Below, piece by piece: positions 6,684-14,926 of a stretch of DNA of 41,073 nucleotides (position 1 is its first letter; each line of letters starts with the position of its first letter). Location: assembly GCA_947487165.1 (NCBI GenBank), contig CANKWX010000033.1, forward strand, positions 1 through 41,073, read 5' to 3'. Origin of the DNA: Burkholderiales bacterium (lineage in GTDB: Bacteria; Pseudomonadota; Gammaproteobacteria; Burkholderiales; Burkholderiaceae_E). The notes under the pieces were generated by a model. That model saw only the letters and a program-made list of their open reading frames with translations. It was not told the DNA's origin and did not search any database. The position numbers and the translations under genes were made by a program.

Positions 6684-7960
6684 GTCAAGTTGCGACGCCC
6701 GCCGAGCAGTACGCGTCCCGAGTCCGAAGCAATCGCACTGTCGTGATGGTGATGGTGATCGGTGCCTTGCTGGTCCTGGGGGCGGTCTGGGCCCTGTACT
6801 GGCTCAGCGTCTTGCGCGGCCATGAATCGACCGACAACGCCTATGTGCAGGCCCCGGTCGTCCAGATCACGCCGCAATCTGCCGGGACTGTGATTGCGGT
6901 GCTGGCCGACGATACCGATATCGTGAAGGCGGGCCAGCCGCTGGTGCGCATGGACCCGGCGGATGCGCAGCTCGCGCTGACACGCGCCGAAGCGCATCTT
7001 GGCCAGACGGTTCGCGAGGTCAGCACGATTTATGCGAACAATGCGGCACTCGCCGCCAGTGTGTCGATGCGGGTGTCCGATGAGGCCCGCCTGCAGGTCG
7101 AACTCGCTCGCGCCCGCGACGACCTTGCCCGGCGAGCGCCGCTGGTCGCAAGCGGCGCGATCGGGACCGAAGATCTCAAGCATGCCGAGGCCGCGGTCGA
7201 GTCGGCCCGCGGCGCGCTGGCAGTCGCCCGCGCCGCATTGCAGGTCGCCAGGGATCAGGCCTCGAGCAATCTCGCCCTCACGCAGGGCACCACCGTGGCG
7301 GCGCATCCGAATGTCGAACGCGCGGCCACCGCCTATCGGGAAGCGTGGCTCGCCTTGCAGCGATGCGAGATTCCTGCGCCGCTCGGCGGGCAGGTGGCTC
7401 GTCGCACGGTGCAGGTCGGCCAGCGGATTGCGGCCGGTGCGCCGCTGATGTCGATCGTGCCGCTCGAGCAGGTCTGGGTTGAAGCGAATTTCAAGGAAGG
7501 GCAGTTGCGCGATATGCGAATGGGTCAGCCGGTGCGTCTGCAGGCCGATGTGTATGGTCGCAAAGTCGATTTCGACGGCAAGATTCGGGGGCTGGGTGCA
7601 GGCACCGGGGCGGCCTTCGCGCTGCTGCCCGCCCAGAATGCCACCGGCAACTGGATCAAGGTGGTGCAACGTGTGCCAGTGCGCATCGAGATTGATCCTG
7701 AGCAGCTCGCCAGGCATCCGCTTCGGGTCGGCCTGTCGATGCAGGTCGATGTCGATGTCTCGGATGGTGACGGTGCGCCGATCTCGCTCGTCGTGGTTCC
7801 CGAGCGCAGCAACAGTACCGGGGTCTTCGCAGTCGCCGGCGATCAGGCCGATCAGCGCATCCGCGAGATTATCGCCCGTAACCTGGGGTCGGGCGCGACA
7901 GCGAGCGCTGCCCCGGTGACGCCGTCACAGGCCTCGCGTTCGGGCCGTCGCGGCTCATGA
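6680..7960 (+). CDS. emrA: EmrA-like membrane-fusion (HlyD family) efflux adaptor
   Basis: This periplasmic adaptor links the inner-membrane pump to the outer-membrane channel. Of 426 aa, residues about 20-44 form a single N-terminal membrane anchor. Then comes the HlyD/EmrA start of the barrel-sandwich domain (STDNAYVQAPVVQITPQSAGTVIAV, about 50-74). An Ala/Arg/Glu-rich coiled-coil hairpin covers about 95-210. The returning lipoyl half is IPAPLGGQVARRTVQVGQRI, followed by the beta-barrel region WVEANFKEGQLRDMRMGQPV. The STDNAYV motif is typical of EmrA-type adaptors that work with 14-TM MFS pumps. It sits between the channel gene (four-base overlap) and emrB (19-base gap). Confidence 0.93.
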   Translation: MSQVATPAEQYASRVRSNRTVVMVMVIGALLVLGAVWALYWLSVLRGHESTDNAYVQAPVVQITPQSAGTVIAVLADDTDIVKAGQPLVRMDPADAQLALTRAEAHLGQTVREVSTIYANNAALAASVSMRVSDEARLQVELARARDDLARRAPLVASGAIGTEDLKHAEAAVESARGALAVARAALQVARDQASSNLALTQGTTVAAHPNVERAATAYREAWLALQRCEIPAPLGGQVARRTVQVGQRIAAGAPLMSIVPLEQVWVEANFKEGQLRDMRMGQPVRLQADVYGRKVDFDGKIRGLGAGTGAAFALLPAQNATGNWIKVVQRVPVRIEIDPEQLARHPLRVGLSMQVDVDVSDGDGAPISLVVVPERSNSTGVFAVAGDQADQRIREIIARNLGSGATASAAPVTPSQASRSGRRGS

Positions 7961-7979
7961 AGCCGATGGCCGTCCGCCG

Positions 7980-9578
7980 ATGAGCTCAGCCCCTCCCGTG
8001 CCGGCTTCCTTCGAACCACTGAAGGGCGGCGAGCGCGTGCTCGGTACGCTCGCCCTGGCGTCGGCCACCTTCATGAATGTGCTTGATTCCTCGATTGCCA
8101 ATGTCTCGATTCCGGCGATCGCAGGCGACCTCGGCGTCAGCCCCTCGCAGGGGACCTGGGTCATCACCTCCTTCACGGTAGCCAATGCCATCTCGGTGCC
8201 GCTGACAGGCTGGCTGACCCAGCGTTTCGGGCAGGTGCGCCTGTTCGTCGCCAGTGTCCTGCTGTTTGTCCTGACCTCCTGGCTGTGCGGCTTTGCGCCG
8301 AATCTCGAGACCCTGATCGTCTTTCGCGTGATCCAGGGTCTGGTCGCCGGACCGATGATCCCGCTGTCTCAGACTCTGCTGCTGGCGAGTTATCCGCGCG
8401 AGTTGGCCGGCGTGGCCTTGTCGCTATGGTCGATGACGACGCTGATCGCGCCGGTGGTGGGCCCCTTGCTGGGTGGCTGGATCACCGAGACGATCAGCTG
8501 GCCATGGATTTTCTATATCAATGTGCCGGTGGGGCTGGTTGCTGCCATGGTGACCTGGTCGGTCTATCGCAAGCGCGACGCCGGTCCGCGCCGCGTGCCG
8601 CTCGATGTCGTTGGCCTGGCGCTGGTGATCATCTGGGTCGGTGCCTTCCAGATGACGATCGATCTCGGCAAGGACCTCGACTGGTTCGGTTCGACGCTGA
8701 TCATCGTGCTGGCGACCATCTCTGCGGTGGGCTTCGTCCTGTTCCTGGCCTGGGAGCTCACCGAGCCTTCGCCGATCGTCAACCTCAGGCTGTTCGGGCG
8801 TCGCAACTTTCTGGCTGGCACGGTCGCACTCTCGCTGTCCTATGGTCTGTTCTTCGGCAATCTCGTCCTGTTGCCGCTGTGGCTGCAGCAATGGATGGGC
8901 TACACCGCGACCTGGGCCGGGCTTGCGCTCGCACCGGTGGGTGTCTTTGCGCTCACGCTCTCGCCGCTGGTTGGCCGCAAAATTGGGCTGATCGACTCGC
9001 GGCTGCTGGCGAGCATCGCCTTCCTGCTTTACGGCCTGGTCTGCTGGATGCGCGCGGACTTCACCGTGCAGACGCCATTCGAGGTCATCCTGGTGCCAAC
9101 GCTCATCCAGGGTATTGCGGTGGCTTTCTTTTTCGTGCCGCTGCAGGCCATCATCTATAACGGCCTGTCGCCGCAGGAGATGCCGGCGGCGGCAGGATTG
9201 AGCAATTTCGCGCGGATCAGTGCGGGCGCCTTTGTGACCTCGATCTTCGGAACCGTCTGGGAAGATCGTGCCAAGATGCATCACGCCAACATCGCGGAGT
9301 CGATCAACAGCGGCAACACGGCGCTCGCCCAGTCCCGTGCCGACCTCACCGCGCAAGGCCTGAGCAGTGATCAGATCAACGCCATCATTAATCAGATGAT
9401 CGATACCCAGGCCCACACCATGGCAGCCGATGACCTGTTCTACATCTCGTCCGTTCTGTATGTGTCGCTGATTGTGATTGTCTGGTTTGCCTCGCCGAGA
9501 ACCATTGTTCATCGACCTCAGGTGTCTGCCGCGCCGCGACGGCCTGAGGGCAATGACCAGGCTGATGCGAAAGTCTGA
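7980..9578 (+). CDS. emrB: EmrB/QacA-type MFS drug:proton antiporter (DHA2, 14 TM)
   Basis: Inner-membrane pump of the tripartite system. The 532-aa product starts with TLALASATFMNVLDSSIANVSIPAIAGDLG, the DHA2 first-helix signature with the conserved Asp in LDSSIANV. WVITSFTVANAISVPLTGWLTQRFGQVRLF follows as the motif A region, and GVALSLWSMTTLIAPVVGPLLGGWITETISWPWIFYINVPVG is the antiporter motif C region. Hydrophobic segments are consistent with 14 helices. A soluble loop near residues 430-480 precedes the last helix. Substrates are likely hydrophobic drugs or uncouplers, by family analogy only. The last 26 bases overlap the DUF1345 gene. Confidence 0.95.
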   Translation: MSSAPPVPASFEPLKGGERVLGTLALASATFMNVLDSSIANVSIPAIAGDLGVSPSQGTWVITSFTVANAISVPLTGWLTQRFGQVRLFVASVLLFVLTSWLCGFAPNLETLIVFRVIQGLVAGPMIPLSQTLLLASYPRELAGVALSLWSMTTLIAPVVGPLLGGWITETISWPWIFYINVPVGLVAAMVTWSVYRKRDAGPRRVPLDVVGLALVIIWVGAFQMTIDLGKDLDWFGSTLIIVLATISAVGFVLFLAWELTEPSPIVNLRLFGRRNFLAGTVALSLSYGLFFGNLVLLPLWLQQWMGYTATWAGLALAPVGVFALTLSPLVGRKIGLIDSRLLASIAFLLYGLVCWMRADFTVQTPFEVILVPTLIQGIAVAFFFVPLQAIIYNGLSPQEMPAAAGLSNFARISAGAFVTSIFGTVWEDRAKMHHANIAESINSGNTALAQSRADLTAQGLSSDQINAIINQMIDTQAHTMAADDLFYISSVLYVSLIVIVWFASPRTIVHRPQVSAAPRRPEGNDQADAKV

Positions 9579-10251
9579 GACCGGCGCAGCAGGCTTCGTC
9601 TGGGTCAGGGGACTGCTGGTCAGGCCGCGGCTGATGTTCAGCGTCGCGTTTGGCGTTGTTGTCGCGCTTGCGCTGCCTGACACGCTCGGGCTGCATCCAC
9701 TGACCCGTGCCATCCTCGGCTGGAATGCCGGTGCGTGGGTCTATCTGGTGCTGGCCCTGCTGCTGATGTTCCGTTCGACCCATGAGTCGATGCGCTCGCG
9801 GGCGATTGCCGAAGATGATGGCCGCACGCTGGTGCTGACGCTGGTCGTGCTGGCAGCGATCGTCTGCCTTGGCACGATCTTCGCGCAGCTCGCGGTCGCC
9901 AGGGCGCTTCCCGAATCGGCGCGGCACTGGCCTGTCGCGCTGTCGGTGCTCACCGTGGTGTCATCCTGGGCGTTCACGCAGGTGGAGTTTGCGCTGCATT
10001 ACGCCCATGTCTACTATGCCGCCGAAGCGGCCGGTCATCCGGGCGGCCTCGATTTTCCGGGCGAAGAGAGGCCCGACTATGCCGACTTTCTCTATTTTGC
10101 GGCGATCATCGGGACGTCTGCGCAGACTGCCGATGTGGGGCTGAGCAGCCGCACCATGCGCCGTGTCGGTCTGGTGCATTGCGTGCTCGCGTTTTTCTTC
10201 AATGCAACCTTACTGGCACTCACGATCAATCTTGTTTCGGGGCTGATTTGA
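9553..10251 (+). CDS. DUF1345 inner-membrane protein
   Basis: The product is 232 aa with four to five hydrophobic segments (about 27-42, 55-75, 95-117, 132-150 and 208-230). It has the family pattern WAFTQVEFALHYAHVYYA, then a loop with GLDFPGEERPDYADFLYFAAIIGTSAQTADVGLSS, which matches DUF1345 (PF07077). Its function is unknown. ATG 9553 is taken as the start; an in-frame ATG at 9565 is also possible. It overlaps emrB by 26 bases, so it is translated with the pump operon. Whether it contributes to efflux is not known. Its TGA overlaps the TTG proposed for dusA. Confidence 0.88.
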   Translation: MTRLMRKSETGAAGFVWVRGLLVRPRLMFSVAFGVVVALALPDTLGLHPLTRAILGWNAGAWVYLVLALLLMFRSTHESMRSRAIAEDDGRTLVLTLVVLAAIVCLGTIFAQLAVARALPESARHWPVALSVLTVVSSWAFTQVEFALHYAHVYYAAEAAGHPGGLDFPGEERPDYADFLYFAAIIGTSAQTADVGLSSRTMRRVGLVHCVLAFFFNATLLALTINLVSGLI

Positions 10252-11333
10252 ACGTCATTGCACTGTCGACTGCGGTGTTGCCTCCTCGTGCGCCTGCGGT
10301 GTTCAGCGTGGCACCGATGATGGACTGGACCGACAGGCATTGCCGCTTCTTTCACCGGCAACTGTCGCGTCACGCCCGGCTTTATACCGAAATGGTGACG
10401 ACCGGCGCGATCTTGAACGGCGATCGGCAGCGTCTGCTCGGTTTCGATCCGAGCGAGCAGCCGGTGGCCCTGCAGCTTGGCGGCAGCGAGCCCGACGATC
10501 TGGCGCGCAGCGCTCGCATCGGCGAGCAATACGGCTATGACGAGATCAACCTCAACTGCGGCTGCCCGAGCGAACGGGTGCAGCGGGGTGCGTTTGGCGC
10601 CTGTCTGATGCGTGAGCCGGCGCTGGTCGCCGATGGCGTGAAGGCGATGCAGGACGCGGTATCGGTGCCGGTGACCGTCAAGCATCGCATCGGACTCGGC
10701 CGCGAGGAACCTTATGCCTTCGTGCGCGACTTCGTCGGTGCCTTGTATTCGGTCGGTATCCGGATGTTCATCGTGCATGCCCGCAATGCCTGGCTCGAGG
10801 GGCTCAGTCCCAAGGACAACCGCGAGGTGCCGCCCCTGCGTTATGCCGTGGTCCATCAGCTCAAGATCGATTTTCCCGATGCCGGCTTCCTGCTCAATGG
10901 CGGCCTCGATTCGATCGCCAGCGCCCTGCAGCACAGTGCCGGCCTCGATGGCGTGATGCTGGGCCGTGCGGCCTATCACGACCCGTGGCTGCTGGCCGAG
11001 GTTGATCGATGCTTTTATGGCGACGACACCTCACCGCTTGTTCGCGCCGAGGTGGTCGATGCCATGGCCGACTATGCGCAGCGGCAAATTGCCGAAGGCG
11101 TGCCCCTGCGCTCGATCGTGCGCCATATGCTGGGGCTTTATCATGGCCGGCCAGGCGCGCGCGCCTGGCGGCGCACACTCAGCGATGCCCGCCTGCTTGC
11201 CGGTGCCGACGCAGGCTTGCTGATGCAGGCAATGCGGGAGGTTGAACGGGCGGGTGCACTCGGGTCCGATCAGCCGCCAGCGCCGTCCGCGTCGTGGGTG
11301 CAAGCAGATGTTTCGAGCGTCGATTCCAGGTAG
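10248..11333 (+). CDS. dusA: tRNA-dihydrouridine synthase A
   Basis: FMN enzyme reducing uridine to dihydrouridine in the tRNA D-loop (positions 20/20a by family). Motifs include FSVAPMMDWTDRHCR near the N-terminus, NLNCGCPS with the catalytic cysteine, GACLM, VKHRIG, FIVHARNAWLEGLSPKDNRE and DGVMLGRAAYHDPWLL. The last is a DusA signature. The TTG at 10248, overlapping the DUF1345 stop as TTGA, gives 361 aa with 23 residues before the first conserved strand. The frame is open upstream to 10179, and GTG 10275 is another option. The 3' end overlaps the convergent alkane hydroxylase gene by 64 bases. Confidence 0.93.
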   Translation: MNVIALSTAVLPPRAPAVFSVAPMMDWTDRHCRFFHRQLSRHARLYTEMVTTGAILNGDRQRLLGFDPSEQPVALQLGGSEPDDLARSARIGEQYGYDEINLNCGCPSERVQRGAFGACLMREPALVADGVKAMQDAVSVPVTVKHRIGLGREEPYAFVRDFVGALYSVGIRMFIVHARNAWLEGLSPKDNREVPPLRYAVVHQLKIDFPDAGFLLNGGLDSIASALQHSAGLDGVMLGRAAYHDPWLLAEVDRCFYGDDTSPLVRAEVVDAMADYAQRQIAEGVPLRSIVRHMLGLYHGRPGARAWRRTLSDARLLAGADAGLLMQAMREVERAGALGSDQPPAPSASWVQADVSSVDSR

Positions 11334-12439
11334 CGATCGAGGCGCCTGTCCATGACCGCTCGCCACAGGGGTGGCACCAGCGCAAGCATCACCATGGCCC
11401 CATAGCCCGCCGGCATCTGGGGTGCATCACTCATGCTGCTCAGGCCGACATACGGCTTTGCGCCATGGCGGTGATGATCAGAGTGTCGCTGCAGATTCAG
11501 CAAAAAAGCGTTCACCAGGGTGGTGTTGGCATTCCATGAGTGGCGCGGCTCGACGGCTTCGTAGCGGCCGTCGGCCTGCCGCTTGCGCTCAAGCCCGTAA
11601 TGCTCGATGTAATTGATGATTTCGAGCTCCAGGATGGCCACTGCCGAGGCCACCAGCCAGAATGTCACTGCGTCGATCCCCAGGCTCAGCCCGATGGCAA
11701 TTGCCAGCATCAGGCTGACCGCTATCCAGGCCAGGGTCTCGTTGCCCGCGAAACGACGCAGCTGCGACGCAGGGTTGGACGCCGGATGCTGTCGCGCCAT
11801 GCGTAATGATTCGATTGCCAAGGCATGCCCGAAGGTCGAGATGACCGATCGCGGCACGAAATGCCAGAGCCCCTCGCCTCGCTGCGCGCTTGCGCCGTCC
11901 TCGGGCGTGGCCACCCGAAGGTGGTGTCCCCGGACATGCTCCACCTTGAAGACGCCATAGCCGACAGACGACAGCAGCAGTCCGCCGATCAGGCGCTGCA
12001 GGCGGGTCGGGCGATGGATCAGTTCATGCCCGACATTGATCGCGACAATACCGCCGGTCGCACCGGCCGATGCTGCCAGGGCCCACCAGGTCAGGCCCTC
12101 TAAGGCGAGGCTCGCCTGACAGCTGGCAACGAGAACCGCCAGCCAGGCAGGCAGACAGGCCATCGGCAGCAGGGTATTCAAGGGATGCGGTGTGCCGCTT
12201 TGCGCCGGGATCGCATCATCTCCTGCGAGGGCGTCAAGCAGAGGCAGTGCCAGGTGGATCGACAGCAGCGGCGCCAGTGCGATCCAGAACATGCCGCCGA
12301 CAGCGGCTGCGCCCGATGGCGTATCGAGTCTTTCGGGATGCACCGTCAGCGGCCACATCGTCAGCGACCACACTGTCAGCGCCATGCCGGCAGGGAGCAG
12401 CAGCACCGCCAGGAAGCGCCATTGCGGCGACGCGCTCAT
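11270..12439 (-). CDS. alkB: AlkB-type alkane 1-monooxygenase (non-haem diiron, membrane)
   Basis: Integral-membrane hydroxylase of the fatty-acid desaturase superfamily, which oxidises alkane terminal carbons using rubredoxin electrons. The 389-aa protein carries the histidine boxes HELIH (138-142), EHVRGHH (167-173) and LQRHSDHH (316-323). It also has the AlkB-type NYIEHYGLER (276-285), which separates it from plain desaturases. Hydrophobic helices flank the boxes. The start ATG at 12439 overlaps the DUF2069 stop as ATGA; the longer open frame upstream is ignored. No rubredoxin or rubredoxin reductase is near, so electron partners must be elsewhere. The substrate could be an alkane or another hydrocarbon chain. 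The last 64 bases overlap dusA on the other strand. Confidence 0.9.
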   Translation of the reverse strand: MSASPQWRFLAVLLLPAGMALTVWSLTMWPLTVHPERLDTPSGAAAVGGMFWIALAPLLSIHLALPLLDALAGDDAIPAQSGTPHPLNTLLPMACLPAWLAVLVASCQASLALEGLTWWALAASAGATGGIVAINVGHELIHRPTRLQRLIGGLLLSSVGYGVFKVEHVRGHHLRVATPEDGASAQRGEGLWHFVPRSVISTFGHALAIESLRMARQHPASNPASQLRRFAGNETLAWIAVSLMLAIAIGLSLGIDAVTFWLVASAVAILELEIINYIEHYGLERKRQADGRYEAVEPRHSWNANTTLVNAFLLNLQRHSDHHRHGAKPYVGLSSMSDAPQMPAGYGAMVMLALVPPLWRAVMDRRLDRYLESTLETSACTHDADGAGG

Positions 12440-12792
12440 GGCGCCTTGCCCGATCGCGCGGCCATCACATACGCGATGATCGCGCCCCAGGTCAGGGTCG
12501 ACAGCGCGGCTTCTGCCCAAGCGAGCGCTCGCCCGACGGACGAGACGTCGGTCATGCCACGCACCACGCCTTCGCACAGATAGATCAGGATCAGCATCGA
12601 CCACCATTGATAGGCGCGCACACTGCCGCGGGCAAAAGCGGGCAGGGCGAGCACCAGAGGCAAGGCCTTGAGCGCGAGCGTCGAGCCGCCCGCGCGGGCC
12701 GGCGCCAGCCAGAGCTCCCAGGCCAGCATGAGTGCCGCCAGGGCGCCTGAGCAGGCGAGCGCAAGGCCTCGCAGTCGATCGGATCGGGTCAT
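12436..12792 (-). CDS. DUF2069 small membrane protein
   Basis: This 118-aa protein has about four hydrophobic segments: ALACSGALAALMLAWELWLA (11-30), LALKALPLVLALPAF (39-53), WWSMLILIYLCEGVVRGM (63-80) and the C-terminal TLTWGAIIAYVMAA. The pattern L-K-x-L-P-L, then Y-Q-W-W-S-M, then Y-x-x-E-G, matches DUF2069. The role is unknown. It is co-transcribed with the alkane hydroxylase through a four-base overlap. Its start lies only 22 bases from the start of the divergent YihY-family gene. Confidence 0.85.
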   Translation of the reverse strand: MTRSDRLRGLALACSGALAALMLAWELWLAPARAGGSTLALKALPLVLALPAFARGSVRAYQWWSMLILIYLCEGVVRGMTDVSSVGRALAWAEAALSTLTWGAIIAYVMAARSGKAP

Positions 12793-12814
12793 CGCGCGAA
12801 GGTATCATGGCCGG

Positions 12815-14053
12815 ATGCATGAATTCATCGCCAACCTGCGGATGCTGCTGCGGGCGATGCGGCGTCAGGCCTTCGAGCTCAGGCTGCAGGAAACCGCGAG
12901 CAGCCTGACCCTGCTCACCCTGGGCGCCATCGTGCCGATGGCCGTGGTCGGACTGATGCTGATCACCGCCTTGCCTGCCTTCGAATCGATGCGCACCGAT
13001 ATCGAGCGTTTCCTGGCCACGAATCTCTTTTTGCCGTCCTTCAGCACGATCATCATCCGCTACCTGAACCAGTTTCTGGAGGCCGCGGGCAAGCTCTCGG
13101 CAATCGGTACCGTGGCCTTTTGCGCCACTGCGATCACCTCGATGCTCACCATCGACAAGACCCTGAACCAGATCTGGCGCACACCGCGTCCGCGCCCGCT
13201 TGCGCAACGCATGATGCTCTACTGGACACTCCTCACGATCGGCCCGGTGCTGCTTGGCGGCGCGCTCGCCCTGCAGACCTCGCTGGTTGCAAGGGTCCGG
13301 GCGTTCACCGGCATCGCTGATGTCATGGGTGGCTGGCTGCCTGCGGTGTTGGGCATCGCTGCTCTCTCGATGCTTTACTGGCTTGCGCCGAATGACCGCG
13401 TCCGATGGCGTCATGCCCTGGTCGGAGCGCTGGTCTCAGTCGGATTGCTCGGTTTGCTCAACCTGCTGCTTGGGCTCTATTTCACGCGGTTTCCAAGCTA
13501 TGCGATTGTCTACGGCGCATTTGCGGCGTTGCCGCTCTTTTTGCTGTGGCTGTTTGCAGTCTGGATGAGCGTGCTGATCGGCGCACTGGTCGCCGCCAAT
13601 GTCCGGTTCTGGGGGGTATCGCTTGGCGATCCGCATGTGGCAACGCCATCGGCCGAATTCGAGCGGATGGTTCACATCCTGTCTGCGCTGGTGCGGGAAT
13701 CGCCCAGGCCGGTCCCAAGCGAGCGGTTCCGGGCCGAGTTCGACGCAGATGCCAAGGCGGCTGACCGGGTCGTCGCTTTGCTGGCGTCGCAGGCCTATCT
13801 GATGCGGGTCTGGCCGGTTCGGGCCGATGGCGGATCCGCCGGTGTCTGGGATGAATACTGGCTGCCTGCAGCCGGGTTACCCGGCAAGACATTGCGCCCG
13901 CTGTTCGATCGGGTCTGGTCGCTGCAGCCCGGCCTAGCCGCCCGCGCTGACCGCCAGCCGAGGGGCGCTTCCTTCGATCCGGGCAGTCCGCTGCTCGATC
14001 GGCCCTTGTCCGAGATCCTTGCCCTGCCTGCGACCGGCAACTTGCCGACCTGA
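12815..14053 (+). CDS. YihY/BrkB-family inner-membrane protein
   Basis: The product is 412 aa. Six hydrophobic segments lie in the first 280 residues, including LTLLTLGAIVPMAVVGLMLI, LSAIGTVAFCATAITSMLTID and the late YAIVYGAFAALPLFLLWLFAVWMSVLIGALVAA, which is highly characteristic of YihY (once misnamed ribonuclease BN). The T-x-x-x-I-D-K-x-L-N-x-I-W signature is present (MLTIDKTLNQIW). A soluble C-terminal region of about 120 residues includes a winged-helix-like stretch (VRESPRPVPSERFRAEFDADAKAADRVVALLASQAYL). Its function is unknown. The ATG at 12815 is chosen by homology to the family opening; the frame is open to 12668. Confidence 0.9.
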   Translation: MHEFIANLRMLLRAMRRQAFELRLQETASSLTLLTLGAIVPMAVVGLMLITALPAFESMRTDIERFLATNLFLPSFSTIIIRYLNQFLEAAGKLSAIGTVAFCATAITSMLTIDKTLNQIWRTPRPRPLAQRMMLYWTLLTIGPVLLGGALALQTSLVARVRAFTGIADVMGGWLPAVLGIAALSMLYWLAPNDRVRWRHALVGALVSVGLLGLLNLLLGLYFTRFPSYAIVYGAFAALPLFLLWLFAVWMSVLIGALVAANVRFWGVSLGDPHVATPSAEFERMVHILSALVRESPRPVPSERFRAEFDADAKAADRVVALLASQAYLMRVWPVRADGGSAGVWDEYWLPAAGLPGKTLRPLFDRVWSLQPGLAARADRQPRGASFDPGSPLLDRPLSEILALPATGNLPT

Positions 14054-14077
14054 TCATCCCCCTCAGCAACCGGAGGC

Positions 14078-14902
14078 TCAGGCCGCCGCTATCACCTCAT
14101 TGGCCGGCAGACGAGTCATCCATTCGGCAAGCGCGTCTCGGGCCTCATCAGGCGCTTCGGCCATGATCGCGTGCCCGCACCCCGGGATTCGAACGACCGT
14201 GGAGGACCCCACCGCGTCGATCAGCGCCTTGGCCGCCTTCGGCGGGGTCATGGCATCGCGTGCGCCCAGCACGAAGAGCGCCGGGCAGTGCAGGTGGCTC
14301 GCACGATCGAGTCCGCGAGCGTAGACATTGCAGGCATTGAAGTCGTTGAGCAGCACGCCGGGTGCCTGGCGTTGCATCAGTCGCAGATTCTGGTTGAAGA
14401 CCGAAAAGCCTGGGCCCGGCGTGCCTGGTCGATGGGTCAGGCGGGCATGCGACCAGCGGTTGATCATGTCAAAGGCGGCCTGTTCATTCTGGTCGGCCGC
14501 CTGAAGCAGGGCGTCCGAGACCTGCATCGGAAAGGCGGTCGCAACCAGCGCAATCCCGCTGACCGATTGCGGCTGCTGGCCAGCTGCTTCGAGTGCAATC
14601 AGCGAACCCATGCTGTGGCCGACGATGGCAGCCCGCTGCACGCCCAGGGTGGCGAGCGAGCGCAAGACCCAGTGCGCCATCGATTCGATGTCGGTCAGCG
14701 GCGGGCCCGCGCTGCGGCCGTGTCCGGGCAGGTCGAAGGCCAGCACCGACCAGCCGTGATGCGCCAGCCATCGGCTCTGCAGGATCCAGACGCTGTGGTC
14801 GTGTTGCGCGCCGTGAACGAAGGCAATGACGGGGCGCGATGGGTCGAAGGCACGCCCGCCGGTATAGGCATAGCCGCTGCGGCCGTCGAGTTCGAATTTC
14901 AT
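14078..14902 (-). CDS. Alpha/beta-fold hydrolase
   Basis: A 274-aa single-domain alpha/beta hydrolase. The oxyanion-hole segment is FVHGAQHDHSVW (28-39). The nucleophile elbow is GHSMG with S97. The acid is D216 in LGARDAMTP, and the histidine is H244 in GCGHAIM, so the catalytic triad is complete. The cap region (about 125-200) includes many hydrophobic residues. The substrate is not deducible; ester or C-C bond hydrolases look alike at this level. It is probably cytoplasmic, with no signal peptide. It is convergent with the YihY gene, and its start is 24 bases from the stop of metY in the same direction, so the two may share a transcript. Confidence 0.88.
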   Translation of the reverse strand: MKFELDGRSGYAYTGGRAFDPSRPVIAFVHGAQHDHSVWILQSRWLAHHGWSVLAFDLPGHGRSAGPPLTDIESMAHWVLRSLATLGVQRAAIVGHSMGSLIALEAAGQQPQSVSGIALVATAFPMQVSDALLQAADQNEQAAFDMINRWSHARLTHRPGTPGPGFSVFNQNLRLMQRQAPGVLLNDFNACNVYARGLDRASHLHCPALFVLGARDAMTPPKAAKALIDAVGSSTVVRIPGCGHAIMAEAPDEARDALAEWMTRLPANEVIAAA

Positions 14903-14926
14903 GGTGCCGGGCTCCCCGAACGCCGT

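Noticed and set aside
12439-13414. A 714-codon extension of the alkane hydroxylase frame
   Set aside because: The part upstream of 12439 is antisense to the YihY gene and in another frame over DUF2069. Both of those are well supported.
13482-14069. A 195-codon minus-strand frame opposite the YihY gene
   Set aside because: Arg/Pro-rich shadow translation with no motif; the plus strand carries a clear membrane-protein gene.
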